Both the position numbers and the translations under genes were made by a program. From Verrucomicrobiota bacterium (GTDB lineage Bacteria; Verrucomicrobiota; Verrucomicrobiia; Limisphaerales; JADLHS01): a stretch of 41,401 bases of DNA. The stretch's first letter is position 1; the number at the start of each line of letters is the position of its first letter. This document shows, piece by piece, positions 8,179 through 16,866 of this stretch. The notes under the pieces are model-generated. The model worked only from the letters and a program-made list of their open reading frames with translations, was not told the DNA's origin and did no database searches. The stretch is taken from the NCBI GenBank assembly GCA_013140495.1, contig JABFSR010000043.1, positions 1 to 41,401 on the forward strand. Direction: 5' to 3'.

Positions 8179-9462
8179 ATGAATCGCCTAAAGATTCTTC
8201 ACACAATCGTTGCACTGGCATTGCTGATATCACTGGCAGTGCAGGCGGCGGATTGGCCGCAGTTCCGCGGGCCGAATCGTGATGGCGTTTGGAACGAAAC
8301 CGGCATTTTGCAAACGTTCCCGGCGGAGGGATTGAAAGTTCGCTGGCGGGCGGCGGTGGGAGCGGGAAATTCGAGTCCTGTGGTAACCGGTGGTCGCGTT
8401 TTTGTCACCGACACCATTGCAGAGAAACCCAAGGCATGGGAGCGCGTTCACTCCTTTGACGAGAAAACCGGTAAGCAACTCTGGACTTTCTTGGATGAAA
8501 TTGATTGCCACCCGTCCTTTGATCCAAAGAATCCATCCGGCCCCTGTCCGACGCCAATCGCCGAGGGCAGCCGCGTGTTCACTCTGGGAGCAACCGGTCA
8601 TCTCTTGTGTCTTGATACGCGCAAGGGGAGGCTGGTTTGGAAAAGAAATCTTGGGCAAGACTACGATTTGGAGAAGTTCCCCGAACTCACGGCCTGCCCG
8701 TTGATCGAAGGCAAGCTCCTGATCGTTCTCATCTGTGGCAAACCGGGTGCGTGCGTTGTCGCTTTCGACAAGCGCACGGGCAAGGAAGTCTGGCGTGCGC
8801 TCAATGACCCTCCGCACGCTTTCAGTTCGCCCATCGTCATCAGTGCCGGCGGAAAAAGACAGTTGATCGTCTGGACACCGAAGGCGGTGACTTCCTTGAA
8901 TCCCGCGACGGGCCAGACCTGGTGGCGGGAGGAACTCGTCACTCGTGAAGATTACGCGGTGGCCACTCCAGTAAGACTCGGCGCCCGACTCCTGGTCAGC
9001 GGGCTGATGTTTCAACTCGATCGCGACAAACCTGCCGCGTCGGTCCTGTGGCCAGAGTCAAAAGCCCTGTCACTCCGCGTCCTGAGCCACACATGCATGC
9101 CGTTGATCCTGGGCGAACACGTGTATGCAGGTAAAATGGGAGGCTGGCTGGTTTGCCTCGATGCGCGCACCGGCCAGCAAGTTTGGGAAACCGATCAAGT
9201 GACGCCCCAGGGAAATGGAGCGACGATTCATCTGACGCCCAACGGCGATTCCGTCCTGATCTTCACTGACAAGGGAAACCTGATCCGAGCCAGGCTGGAT
9301 GCGGACGGTTATCATGAACTCAACCGCGTCCATTTGATTGAACCGGACTACCAGTTTGGGAGCAGGCCGGTGGTCTTTGCACCGCTGGCTTTCGCGAACC
9401 GGCATGTCTTCGCTCGAAACATCCACGAATTGGTCTGCGCCTCGCTGGCCGACAAAAAGTAA
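8179..9462 (+). CDS. Secreted PQQ-like beta-propeller protein, tandem copy 2
   Basis: The ATG at 8179 gives 427 residues with signal peptide MNRLKILHTIVALALLISLA (cleavage about AVQA). Upstream in-frame ATGs lie inside the previous gene and are rejected. A GGGAG stretch about 14 bases upstream may serve as a weak ribosome binding site. The mature protein starts ADWPQFRGPNRDGVWNETG. Blades carry SFDEKTGKQLWTFLD, CLDTRKGRLVWKRNL, AFDKRTGKEVWRAL, SLNPATGQTWWREE and CLDARTGQQVWETDQ. It aligns with the preceding gene along its whole length, indicating tandem duplication followed by substantial divergence. It converges on the enoyl-CoA hydratase gene with only 5 bp between stop codons. Confidence 0.88.
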   Translation: MNRLKILHTIVALALLISLAVQAADWPQFRGPNRDGVWNETGILQTFPAEGLKVRWRAAVGAGNSSPVVTGGRVFVTDTIAEKPKAWERVHSFDEKTGKQLWTFLDEIDCHPSFDPKNPSGPCPTPIAEGSRVFTLGATGHLLCLDTRKGRLVWKRNLGQDYDLEKFPELTACPLIEGKLLIVLICGKPGACVVAFDKRTGKEVWRALNDPPHAFSSPIVISAGGKRQLIVWTPKAVTSLNPATGQTWWREELVTREDYAVATPVRLGARLLVSGLMFQLDRDKPAASVLWPESKALSLRVLSHTCMPLILGEHVYAGKMGGWLVCLDARTGQQVWETDQVTPQGNGATIHLTPNGDSVLIFTDKGNLIRARLDADGYHELNRVHLIEPDYQFGSRPVVFAPLAFANRHVFARNIHELVCASLADKK

Positions 9463-9467
9463 ACCGG

Positions 9468-10256
9468 TTAGCGCCCTTTGAACTTCGCCGCCCGCCGTTC
9501 GATGAACGATTGCAACCCCTCCGCCACATCTTCACTGGACATGAGCGGAACGAGGTCGGCGAGCAGCCGACGAAGCGCCGCGACTTCGCCTTGCGTCCGC
9601 GCCACCCGGGCCGAAGCCAGCGTGGCTTGCACACCCAGCGGCGACTGCGCGGCGACCGTCTGCGCAATTTCCACCGCGCGCGTGAGTTCTTTGCCAGTCT
9701 CCACCACCTCCTGCACCAACCCGAAACGGAGCGCTTCCGTCGCGCTGATTTCGTCGCCGGTCAGCAGATAGCGCATCGCGTTGCCCCAGCCAATCTCCTG
9801 CATCAGGCGCGCGGTGGCCCCGCCCGCAGGAAAAATACCGCGCTTGATTTCGATCTGCGCAAAGCGCGTGTTGGCTGCGGCGACGCGGATGTCCGTGGCC
9901 AGGAGCAGTTCAATCCCGATGGTCAGGCAAATTCCCTGAGCCGCCATGACCACTGGCTTGCGCAGCCGGTTGTTCTCATCCAAACCTAACGGATCAATCG
10001 CTCCTTCCGGCAAATCCGGAAAGCGTCCCTGCTGGAATAGCGGCGACCACTCCTTCAAATCCACCCCGCCGGTAAAATGATCGCCATGGGCGAATAACAC
10101 GCCGCAGCGCAGGTCAGGGTTGCGGTGTAATTCGCCGTAGGCCGCAGCCAGCGCGCGGTACATTTCGAGGTCGAAGGCATTGCGCTTCGCCACACGGTCC
10201 AGACCGATTAGCATCACGTGATCCCGGATTTCGATGGTGACGTTTCCTTTGCTCAT
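9468..10256 (-). CDS. Enoyl-CoA hydratase/isomerase family protein
   Basis: The ATG at 10256 (MSKGNVTIEIRDHVMLIGLD) is the conventional crotonase start; the open frame upstream runs into the REPIN-like element and is not coding. The product is 262 residues, a normal length, cytoplasmic, with no signal. The oxyanion-hole segment HFTGGVDLKEW is near residues 60-70 and the second segment GICLTIGIELLLATD near 108-122. Both glutamates matching the catalytic pair of rat enoyl-CoA hydratase are present with the correct 20-residue spacing: E116 (GIELLL) and E136 (QIEIKRG). So hydratase activity on a 2-enoyl-CoA is plausible, but substrate chain length and pathway cannot be told, and no other acyl-CoA gene is nearby. 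Confidence 0.93.
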   Translation of the reverse strand: MSKGNVTIEIRDHVMLIGLDRVAKRNAFDLEMYRALAAAYGELHRNPDLRCGVLFAHGDHFTGGVDLKEWSPLFQQGRFPDLPEGAIDPLGLDENNRLRKPVVMAAQGICLTIGIELLLATDIRVAAANTRFAQIEIKRGIFPAGGATARLMQEIGWGNAMRYLLTGDEISATEALRFGLVQEVVETGKELTRAVEIAQTVAAQSPLGVQATLASARVARTQGEVAALRRLLADLVPLMSSEDVAEGLQSFIERRAAKFKGR

Positions 10257-10357
10257 GGTTTCTGAAAAGATGGCAAAAGTGCTGGGGATTTGAAAGCAAT
10301 CTTGAGCTGGTTCAGGTAATCCAAGTATCGGTGCAAGGCTCGACCGCGAACCTGCCC

Positions 10358-10477
10358 GGAGCGCGGCTGTGTGCGAAGCACCAGCCGCAGCACGTTGGGA
10401 GACCTCTAGCTTCCGACGAATTCCAGCGTCCAGTCTTGGGTATCTGCTGCGGCTGGTCTGCGACACAGCCGCGCTCC
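10358..10477. repeat. REPIN-like element 1 (two inverted REP hairpins)
   Basis: The left arm is 10358-10392 and the right arm 10445-10477, in inverted orientation, with a 52-bp spacer. Read 5' to 3' into each arm, both have GGAG, one base, a 7-bp stem GCGGCTG/CAGCCGC with a 10-12-base loop, then AGCA. A GGAG or GTAG tetranucleotide beside an imperfect palindrome, in inverted pairs, is the known architecture of REP sequences and REPINs mobilised by RAYT transposases. It lies in the spacer between the divergent hydratase and sialidase-like genes. No RAYT gene is in the window. Confidence 0.75.
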
Positions 10478-10504
10478 GGCAGCGCGCGGACGCGTCTGCG
10501 TCTT

Positions 10505-10569
10505 ACGGCCAGATGCTGTGGACTTGCCGTGCGCACTCGGCCTTGCAAAACTGCGCGCGTGATTTTCCT
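10505..10569 (+). repeat. Shared leader repeat, copy 1
   Basis: From ACGGCC at 10505 to CCTTGCAAAACT ending at 10552, about 36 of 48 positions match the stretch 13169-13217 by eye, with one gap. Similarity continues through the start codons (GTGATTTTCCTC here, ATGATTCTCTTC there). It supports the GTG at 10559 as a start and suggests a dispersed repeat or common leader ahead of two secreted-protein genes. Confidence 0.6.
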
Positions 10570-11881
10570 CACGTTGAGAATTATTTTTTCCGAGGCCCCG
10601 CGTCGCACAGTCTGTTTCCTGTTCTGGTCCGCCGCGATGTTCATTCAACTTGGAGCAGACCTCCCATCCTTCGCAGGTGACTCACCTGACTCTCTCCGTC
10701 CAATCGTGAAGATTGTCGAGAATGGCGAGTCCGTCGCACGGCCCGAGGATTGCCGGGCAATGCTTGTAGGGCCGGGCGTCAATCAACCCGATCCGTTTCC
10801 CGGCTACGGCGGATTCGTCGGCTGGGAATCTCCGATCCGACTCAAAAACGGCGACTGGCTCGTCGGTTTCAACGCCGGGTACTGGCATGCCTCCGCACCG
10901 ACTCCGCTGCGTTATCCTGCGAAGACGCTGGAGGAATACAAGAAGATGGGTTTGCCGGCGGACATCGTCGCGCCCACCGGCGGTCGCGCAATGATCATGC
11001 GCTCCACCGACGAAGGCAAAACTTGGAGCAAACCCGTGACGCTCATTGACACGCCCGCCGATGACCGGCATCCGGCATTCGTGGAATTGCGCGACGGCAC
11101 ATTGCTCTGCTCGATCTTCACCTACTCGGGCGAGCCAGAGAATGGCGATTGGGGCAAGGAATCGTCGCTCGCGGTGCGGGTGCGCTTCATCCGCTCTTTC
11201 GATGGCGGGCGCACCTGGGAAAAGAAGAGCCGCCAGTTGCAAACACCGTTCTCTTACGACGAAACCGACGGCCCGCTCGTGCGCTTGAAAGACGGTTCGG
11301 TGCTCGTCGCGGTCAACGGACGTGCGCCCAGCGGTCCGCCGGATCAGGCCGCAGTACTGCGTTCCACCAATCGCGGCAGAAGTTGGAAACTGCTTTCGAC
11401 AATCAAAACCGCGCACGACATGCAGGAAGTCACCGTGGCCGAGTTGCCCGACGGTCAACTCGTGATGATGGCGCGTCCGGAAGGAGATATATGTTGGTCG
11501 CGCGATCATGGCCGCACCTGGACGCCGCCCGTGACGTTTGGATTTCGCATGTTCGCACCGAGCCTTTACGTACTGCGCGACGGCACGCTCGTCTGCCTGC
11601 ATGGTTCGTACGCGCCCGGTCACGGTGGCTTGCGGGTGATCTTCAGCACCGACGGCGGGCACACGTGGATTGCGCCCGGGAAGGATCACGGGTTTCTCGT
11701 GGACAACTCCTACGGCTACGGCAAAGCGATGGAACTGCCCAACGGCTCTCTGTTCATCACCTACCTCAACAGCGGCGGTCATCGCACCCAGGATGCGCAG
11801 AGCAATTCGATCCGCTGCATCCGTCTGCGCATCCGCCCCGATCATTCCGGCGTGGACTTGCTGCCTGCGCCCAACCGATAA
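10559..11881 (+). CDS. Secreted BNR-repeat, sialidase-like protein
   Basis: The GTG at 10559 is chosen because the leader and first residues (MIFLTLRIIF) parallel the ATG start of the gene at 13224 (MILFASRKFF). The result is 440 residues with an N-terminal hydrophobic export signal (CFLFWSAAMFIQLG). The upstream open frame crosses the REPIN-like repeat and is rejected. Five Asp-box motifs are visible: STDEGKTWSKP, SFDGGRTWEKK, STNRGRSWKLL, SRDHGRTWTPP and STDGGHTWIAP, the mark of a six-bladed sialidase-type propeller. Blade-end phrases such as VELRDGTLLCSIF and VAELPDGQLVMMARPEG are typical. Many bacterial members are annotated exo-alpha-sialidase without proof. A sialidase would need an arginine triad, which cannot be confirmed by eye, so other glycoside substrates are possible. 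Confidence 0.85.
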   Translation: MIFLTLRIIFSEAPRRTVCFLFWSAAMFIQLGADLPSFAGDSPDSLRPIVKIVENGESVARPEDCRAMLVGPGVNQPDPFPGYGGFVGWESPIRLKNGDWLVGFNAGYWHASAPTPLRYPAKTLEEYKKMGLPADIVAPTGGRAMIMRSTDEGKTWSKPVTLIDTPADDRHPAFVELRDGTLLCSIFTYSGEPENGDWGKESSLAVRVRFIRSFDGGRTWEKKSRQLQTPFSYDETDGPLVRLKDGSVLVAVNGRAPSGPPDQAAVLRSTNRGRSWKLLSTIKTAHDMQEVTVAELPDGQLVMMARPEGDICWSRDHGRTWTPPVTFGFRMFAPSLYVLRDGTLVCLHGSYAPGHGGLRVIFSTDGGHTWIAPGKDHGFLVDNSYGYGKAMELPNGSLFITYLNSGGHRTQDAQSNSIRCIRLRIRPDHSGVDLLPAPNR

Positions 11882-11908
11882 GGATGCCACTAATTGACCT
11901 CAATCAGT

Positions 11909-11934
11909 TCAGCAGTCCAAGTGCTTGTTGCTGA
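11909..11934 (+). terminator. Hairpin after the sialidase-like gene, weak terminator candidate
   Basis: TCAGCA at 11909 pairs with TGCTGA at 11929, and an inner CAAG/CTTG can add pairs. It starts 28 bp after the stop codon. No U-tract follows, so intrinsic termination is doubtful. Confidence 0.25.
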
Positions 11935-12003
11935 GGTTTCAGCCATGCCAGCCAAGGTAAATAAGACTTGGCAGTCCGCCCATGATGGTTTACGATTTTG
12001 ATT

Positions 12004-13080
12004 ATGTTCTGGCGCAAGAAGTCGCTCTTAGCCTGGTGCTTTTCTGCTGCGTTCGTTCCAAATATTTGGTCAAGCCCCGCGCCAGCACCACTCCTTCAGT
12101 TACCAACATCTGGCGCAATAAACGTGGACCCCGATCCAACATTAACGTGGCGCTGGATTGACGACCTGATGTCAAACGGCAGTTTCGAAACTGGATTCAA
12201 TCCGGGTTGGTACACGGGTGGGGATTATCCCGACATTTGGCAAATCTACACGTCCACGACGAACGCCTTTGGTATGGGTTTCAGGTTGGCACATACTCAG
12301 ATGCCAAGGGTGACACTCTCCAGTGGACAATTATTCCAAGACCTGTATGTGCCTTCAGATGCCATTTCCGCCACACTCCAGTGGAAGGAAAGGATCTTTA
12401 AGATTTTTCCCGGTCTGGTTGGCCGTTTACGTGTCATGATTTTCCAAGGTGGCGTCGCCGTCCGGCTCCTCGAAGATGTCATGGGGGATGAGCCACAAAT
12501 CCACGGCGGGAATTGGGTGAGCCGAAATACCAACCTCCTTGCTTATGCTGGCCAAAACGTCCAGTTGGTGATCCAAGCCAACGGTTACATACCTGCCGCA
12601 GCGGACTTGTGGTTTGCAGAACTAGACGGATTCACCTTCGCTTGCGAACACTTCTCAGCCCCGCCAGACTTTCAAGTGTATGTCGGCAAGAGTGCTACTC
12701 TGCGTTCCACCAATCTAGTCACGACCACGACGGAGTTGAGCTTTTCCGCACTTCCGCTAGAGTCTTTAACCACCTATTTCTGGCGAGTAGGCGCCGTGAG
12801 AGATGGTGTAACCAACTATAGTAACACGGCTCAATTCAAGACTCGCCAACGCGTGCTGCCTCAGTTGGTCGTCACCGGACGCACACCAATGGGGATTCTG
12901 CTCTCCTTTTCCAGCCGCACAAACCGATACTACTCCATTGAGCAAAGGGATGATTTCAACGCAGCATCCAATTGGACCGACGTCCTTTCAGCGGGGCTTG
13001 GAACGGGCGAGGCGATGGAGGTTGAATTGCCTTACCCATCAACCGACACCGCCTTCTGGCGTCTCCGTGAATCGCCCTGA
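12004..13080 (+). CDS. Secreted FN3-like protein of unknown function
   Basis: The ATG at 12004 is preferred over a TTG two codons upstream; 358 residues with a signal peptide (MFWRKKSLLAWCFSAAFVPN, cleavage about WSS). Residues about 55-215 form a beta-rich module beginning SNGSFETGFNPGWYTGG, the style of carbohydrate-binding jelly-roll domains. Residues about 225-285 resemble a fibronectin type III domain (LTTYFWRVGAVRDGVTNYSN). The end, NRYYSIEQRDDFNAASNWTD...AFWRLRESP, is the same C-terminal style as the beta-helix protein at the window start. No catalytic residues are evident. It sits between two secreted carbohydrate-related genes, so a binding role is a reasonable inference only. Codon use is less GC-biased than in its neighbours. 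Confidence 0.75.
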   Translation: MFWRKKSLLAWCFSAAFVPNIWSSPAPAPLLQLPTSGAINVDPDPTLTWRWIDDLMSNGSFETGFNPGWYTGGDYPDIWQIYTSTTNAFGMGFRLAHTQMPRVTLSSGQLFQDLYVPSDAISATLQWKERIFKIFPGLVGRLRVMIFQGGVAVRLLEDVMGDEPQIHGGNWVSRNTNLLAYAGQNVQLVIQANGYIPAAADLWFAELDGFTFACEHFSAPPDFQVYVGKSATLRSTNLVTTTTELSFSALPLESLTTYFWRVGAVRDGVTNYSNTAQFKTRQRVLPQLVVTGRTPMGILLSFSSRTNRYYSIEQRDDFNAASNWTDVLSAGLGTGEAMEVELPYPSTDTAFWRLRESP

Positions 13081-13168
13081 AACCAAGGCGCAACAATTCT
13101 AAGACGCTAACAGCGACTTCAACCCGCCCTGCACTCCTCTCCTGATCGCTGCCGATACCGCAAGTTCG

Positions 13169-13236
13169 ACGGCCCAACTGCTGTGAGCTTGCTCCACACA
13201 ACCAGCCTTGCAAAACTCGGCCCATGATTCTCTTCG
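13169..13236 (+). repeat. Shared leader repeat, copy 2
   Basis: This is the counterpart of 10505-10569: ACGGCC, then TGCTGTG, CTTGC and CCTTGCAAAACT, followed after a few bases by the ATG at 13224. Unlike copy 1 it is not next to a recognisable REPIN hairpin pair. The GCCTTGCAAAACT block ending at 13217 is the best conserved part. Confidence 0.6.
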
Positions 13237-16200
13237 CGTCACGGAAGTTCTTCTCCTGGGCACTCAAGCGGTTTCGCTTTTGCCAATGCCACGTCAGTTC
13301 AATCCTCTTGGTGGGAATGGTTGCATCCACCCTGGCACAAATCCCGGCGGCCAACACGGTGTCGCAGTTCCTCAGCGACCAACCGGAGTTGATTCTCGCC
13401 AGCACGCAAAGCTGGGGTGAACTCGGCTGGAACGTCGCCGCGCACGCGGGTGACAAACCGGGTGAACCACTCCGCATCGGCGAGCGCGTGTTCAGCAAAG
13501 GCCTTGGCCATCACGCCAGCGGCTCGATCACCGTCCTGCTCAACGGAGCGTTCACCGTGTTTGACGCCGAGGTCGGCCTTCAACCCTGCGCTGCCGTCGG
13601 CTCCGTGATCTTCCGCGTGTTCGTGGACGGCGAACAACGTTTTGAAAGCCCTGTGCTGCACAGCGGCGATGCGCCGGTAGCAGTGCATGTCGCTGTTGCA
13701 GGTGCAATGGAGCTCCGGCTCGAAGCCGCAGACAGTGGCGATGGCATCAGTTGCGACATGGCCAACTGGGCGAATGCGCGTCTGACGCGATCCGCCAGCC
13801 CGGCTGTCGAAAAAGCGGATCAGCGGGTTGATATGGGCCGGTTCGGTCGCGTGGTGACATGGGATGCGAATCGAAATGACGGCTCGCGCGCCGACCGCAT
13901 CCAGGAATTTCGCGCCGAGGATTTGTTCCTCGAACGCGATCTGGCAGGGGATTCAGGCGGGCGATTTACATTGCCTGCGGCGACCAATCAACTTGCCTGT
14001 GTAGGACTGCAATGGCTGAATCGCCGCGCGCTGCGCGAAGCGCGCCTCGGTTTCGCCAGCGCAACACAAGTGCCGCCGACCAACGCAGTGCGTGTCGAAG
14101 GCTGGTTCGGCGAATCGGCCTGGCAGGGAGAATTCAAACCCTTGGCGGGAAATCTTGTGCAGGCCGGCAACGAACTTGTATTTCACGTGGCCGCGCGGGC
14201 GGACAAGGGCGGTTTGTTGCAGACGCGAAAGTTGCGCTGGATTTTTTCCGCGCCGAATGGCCCACCAGTCGTCAACCGCCCACAGGCTTACACGCGCTCC
14301 CGCTGGGCAGTTACAAATCTCGTGGTGCAATTCGCGAACCCGGACAAGCAGGCGACGGCTGAGGTGGAGATCACCAACGGAGAGTTGCTGCCGATCACCG
14401 GCAAGCCGTGGCGTGTGAGCATGAATTCCCCGAAACAGTTGCAGGTTCGTTACGCGCGGCTGTCGCCCCTTAAGTCCGACCCGACAGTGCTTCAGTTCCG
14501 TCTGCCCGGCGGCGCATTCGGCGTGGCGGTGGAGGATGTGTTGCGTAATGGCTCCGTGTTTCTGCCCGATCATGGACTGCTGGTGACGACCGAGGCTTCA
14601 AAGATGTCGATCTCCGAGGCAGAACGAAAAGTGGCCGCAGCAAAAACGATTCTTCAGGAAGTGCGGCAGATGCCGGACCAGACGTTTGCGCAGGCGATGG
14701 AGAAGACTCATCACGTCGCACAAAGCGAAGGTCCGGTGATGCTGTCACTCTCCTGCGACAACGCTAAGTTTGTTGTCGAGCGCGACGGTCGGGTTCGATT
14801 TCATACGAACATCGTCACCAACACAGACTGGTTCAAGGACGCGGGCGAGTTGCGGCCAGAGTTTGGCGAAGGCCGCGCGCAATTGATTGCACGCCAGCTC
14901 GACGGAGGCTGGCTTCCGTCCCTGGTGATGACTTTCCTGAATGCAGGTGCGACCTATTCCGAGCGCTCGTTCGTGGCACCGTGCGACGAACCCGGCACAA
15001 ATCCAGCCAGGCTCAATCGCCGTTCGGTGTGCGTCACCGAGTTTACACTTTCCAACGAGCAGGCAAAAGAGTCGCCGGCCAGACTGGCGTTAAACTTCCT
15101 CGTCAACAGCCGCGAGAAAAAAACGGCGAGCATCGCAAAGTGCCCACAAGGCTGGCTGGTGTCGGGTGAACAGGGACCGCTTGCGCTGGTCACCAGTGCT
15201 GCGGAGAGCGAGTTGACCGCTACGATTGAAGGGGACAAACTTGTGCTCGCCGGCATGTTGCCATCCCAAGGCACGGCTCGTTGCGTGGTGTTTCTGCACG
15301 CACGGGATGAAGACCTGTTGAATCTGCCGTCATTCGCCAAGCTCCGTGACGCGTTTGAATCGCACTGGAACGCCGCGCTCGCGCCGGCCATGCAAATCCA
15401 GACGCCCGACCCGCTGCTAAACGATGTCATCCGGTCGTCACAAGTGCGCTGCCTCATTGACGCCCGCAATGAAGCGGAGGGACAGCGCGTCGCGGCGTGG
15501 ATTGCGGCAATGCACTATGGACCGTTGGAGAGCGAGGCGCATTCGGTCATTCGCGGGATGGCATTTTTCGGTCACGAAGATTTCTCCCGGCGCAGTCTTG
15601 ATTTTTTCATTCATCGCTACAACACGAATGGATTCCTGACCACCGGCTATACGACGTTCGGCACCGCCTGGCATCTCTGGACGGCTGGCGAGCATCATCA
15701 ACTTTATCAGGACCAGACATGGCTGCGCGCTGCGGCACCTGAAATGGCACGCGTTGGCGAATGGATTGTCCGCCAATCTGACAAGACTCTGCAACCCGCA
15801 GCCGAAGGTCGCCCTGAGTCGGGACTGATGCCGCCCGGCGTCATTGCGGACTGGAACGCGTTCGCCTATCACTTCGCCAACAACGCCTACTATTACGCGG
15901 CGTTGCGCGAACTCGGTGAGATGCTCACGACGATTAACGATCCACGAGGCACGATGTTCGCCGAACGCGCAGGCCAATTGCGCTCGAATACACTGCGAGC
16001 CTATCACTGGACGCAGGCACGATCGGCAGCGGTGGAATTGCGCAATGGCGCGTGGACACCGCATTATCCATCGCAGGTTCACAGCCCGGGCGCGCTCGCG
16101 GACTTTTTCCCCGGCCAGGACGCCGGACGGAGCTGGTGTTACGACGTGGAGATCGGCGCGCACCAACTCGTGCCCACGGGTGTGATGGAAGCGAACAGTC

Positions 16201-16862
16201 GCGAGGTTGACCGCATGTTGGAACACATGGAGGACGTGCAGTTCCTGTCCGATGGCTGGTTCGATTATCCAGCGACAACAAATCACGCCGACTGGTTCAA
16301 CCTTGGCGGCTTCTCGAAGGTGCAACCTTACTACACCCGCAATGCGGAAATTTACGCCATGCGCGACGAGGTGAAGCCATTCCTGCGTTCCTACTTCAAC
16401 TCGCTGGCCGCGATGCTCAACCCTGAAGTGCTCACCCTCTGGGAACATTTCAACCACAGTGGCGCGTGGGACAAGACGCACGAAACGGGATATTTCCTGC
16501 ACCAGACGCGCGAGATGCTCGTCCAGGAACGCGGCGATGAACTCTGGCTCACGCCGCTCATCACGAGCAACTGGCTGAAGGATGGAATGAAAGTCGCAGT
16601 CACGAATGCCCCGACGCGCTTCGGTCGTGTCAGCTATCGCATCACATCCCACACGCGCGATGGCGTCATTGAAGCGCGCATCGAACCGCCCGTGCGCTCC
16701 GTGCCGAAAGCCATCGTGCTCCGGCTCCGGCATCCCGATGGGAAAGCGTTGCGTGCCGTGACGATCAACGGCCAGCCGCGCACCGATTTCGATACCAGGA
16801 AGGAAACCGTTCGGATTACATCTGAAGCCACGAAACCCATCACGATTCGCGCCAGTTACTGA
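13224..16862 (+). CDS. Secreted NPCBM plus six-hairpin glycosidase-like protein
   Basis: This is a 1212-residue protein with a long signal region (hydrophobic core SSILLVGMVASTLA, cleavage about TLA). Residues about 60-190 match an NPCBM carbohydrate-binding module: WGELGWNVAAHAGD, FSKGLGHHASGSITVLLNG, VGLQPCAAVGSVIFRVFVDG. A beta-sandwich region follows. Residues about 730-1110 resemble an (alpha/alpha)6 barrel as in GH78/GH95-type six-hairpin glycosidases: RNEAEGQRVAAWIAAMHYG, GFLTTGYTTFGTAWHLWTAG, NAFAYHFANNAYYYAALREL, LTLWEHFNHSGAWDKTHETG. The acidic residues E and D in that last motif are candidate catalytic residues, but this is not proven. The C-terminal TPLITSNWLKDGMKVAV and the beta-sandwich end are usual for GH78-like proteins. 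The activity may be alpha-L-rhamnosidase or another exo-glycosidase. The gene is 4 bp upstream of the next, so they are probably co-transcribed. Confidence 0.78.
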   Translation: MILFASRKFFSWALKRFRFCQCHVSSILLVGMVASTLAQIPAANTVSQFLSDQPELILASTQSWGELGWNVAAHAGDKPGEPLRIGERVFSKGLGHHASGSITVLLNGAFTVFDAEVGLQPCAAVGSVIFRVFVDGEQRFESPVLHSGDAPVAVHVAVAGAMELRLEAADSGDGISCDMANWANARLTRSASPAVEKADQRVDMGRFGRVVTWDANRNDGSRADRIQEFRAEDLFLERDLAGDSGGRFTLPAATNQLACVGLQWLNRRALREARLGFASATQVPPTNAVRVEGWFGESAWQGEFKPLAGNLVQAGNELVFHVAARADKGGLLQTRKLRWIFSAPNGPPVVNRPQAYTRSRWAVTNLVVQFANPDKQATAEVEITNGELLPITGKPWRVSMNSPKQLQVRYARLSPLKSDPTVLQFRLPGGAFGVAVEDVLRNGSVFLPDHGLLVTTEASKMSISEAERKVAAAKTILQEVRQMPDQTFAQAMEKTHHVAQSEGPVMLSLSCDNAKFVVERDGRVRFHTNIVTNTDWFKDAGELRPEFGEGRAQLIARQLDGGWLPSLVMTFLNAGATYSERSFVAPCDEPGTNPARLNRRSVCVTEFTLSNEQAKESPARLALNFLVNSREKKTASIAKCPQGWLVSGEQGPLALVTSAAESELTATIEGDKLVLAGMLPSQGTARCVVFLHARDEDLLNLPSFAKLRDAFESHWNAALAPAMQIQTPDPLLNDVIRSSQVRCLIDARNEAEGQRVAAWIAAMHYGPLESEAHSVIRGMAFFGHEDFSRRSLDFFIHRYNTNGFLTTGYTTFGTAWHLWTAGEHHQLYQDQTWLRAAAPEMARVGEWIVRQSDKTLQPAAEGRPESGLMPPGVIADWNAFAYHFANNAYYYAALRELGEMLTTINDPRGTMFAERAGQLRSNTLRAYHWTQARSAAVELRNGAWTPHYPSQVHSPGALADFFPGQDAGRSWCYDVEIGAHQLVPTGVMEANSREVDRMLEHMEDVQFLSDGWFDYPATTNHADWFNLGGFSKVQPYYTRNAEIYAMRDEVKPFLRSYFNSLAAMLNPEVLTLWEHFNHSGAWDKTHETGYFLHQTREMLVQERGDELWLTPLITSNWLKDGMKVAVTNAPTRFGRVSYRITSHTRDGVIEARIEPPVRSVPKAIVLRLRHPDGKALRAVTINGQPRTDFDTRKETVRITSEATKPITIRASY

Positions 16863-16866
16863 CGTC

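Noticed and set aside
10682..11890. 402-codon open frame on the minus strand
   Set aside because: It is antisense to the five-Asp-box BNR protein and has no recognisable motif.
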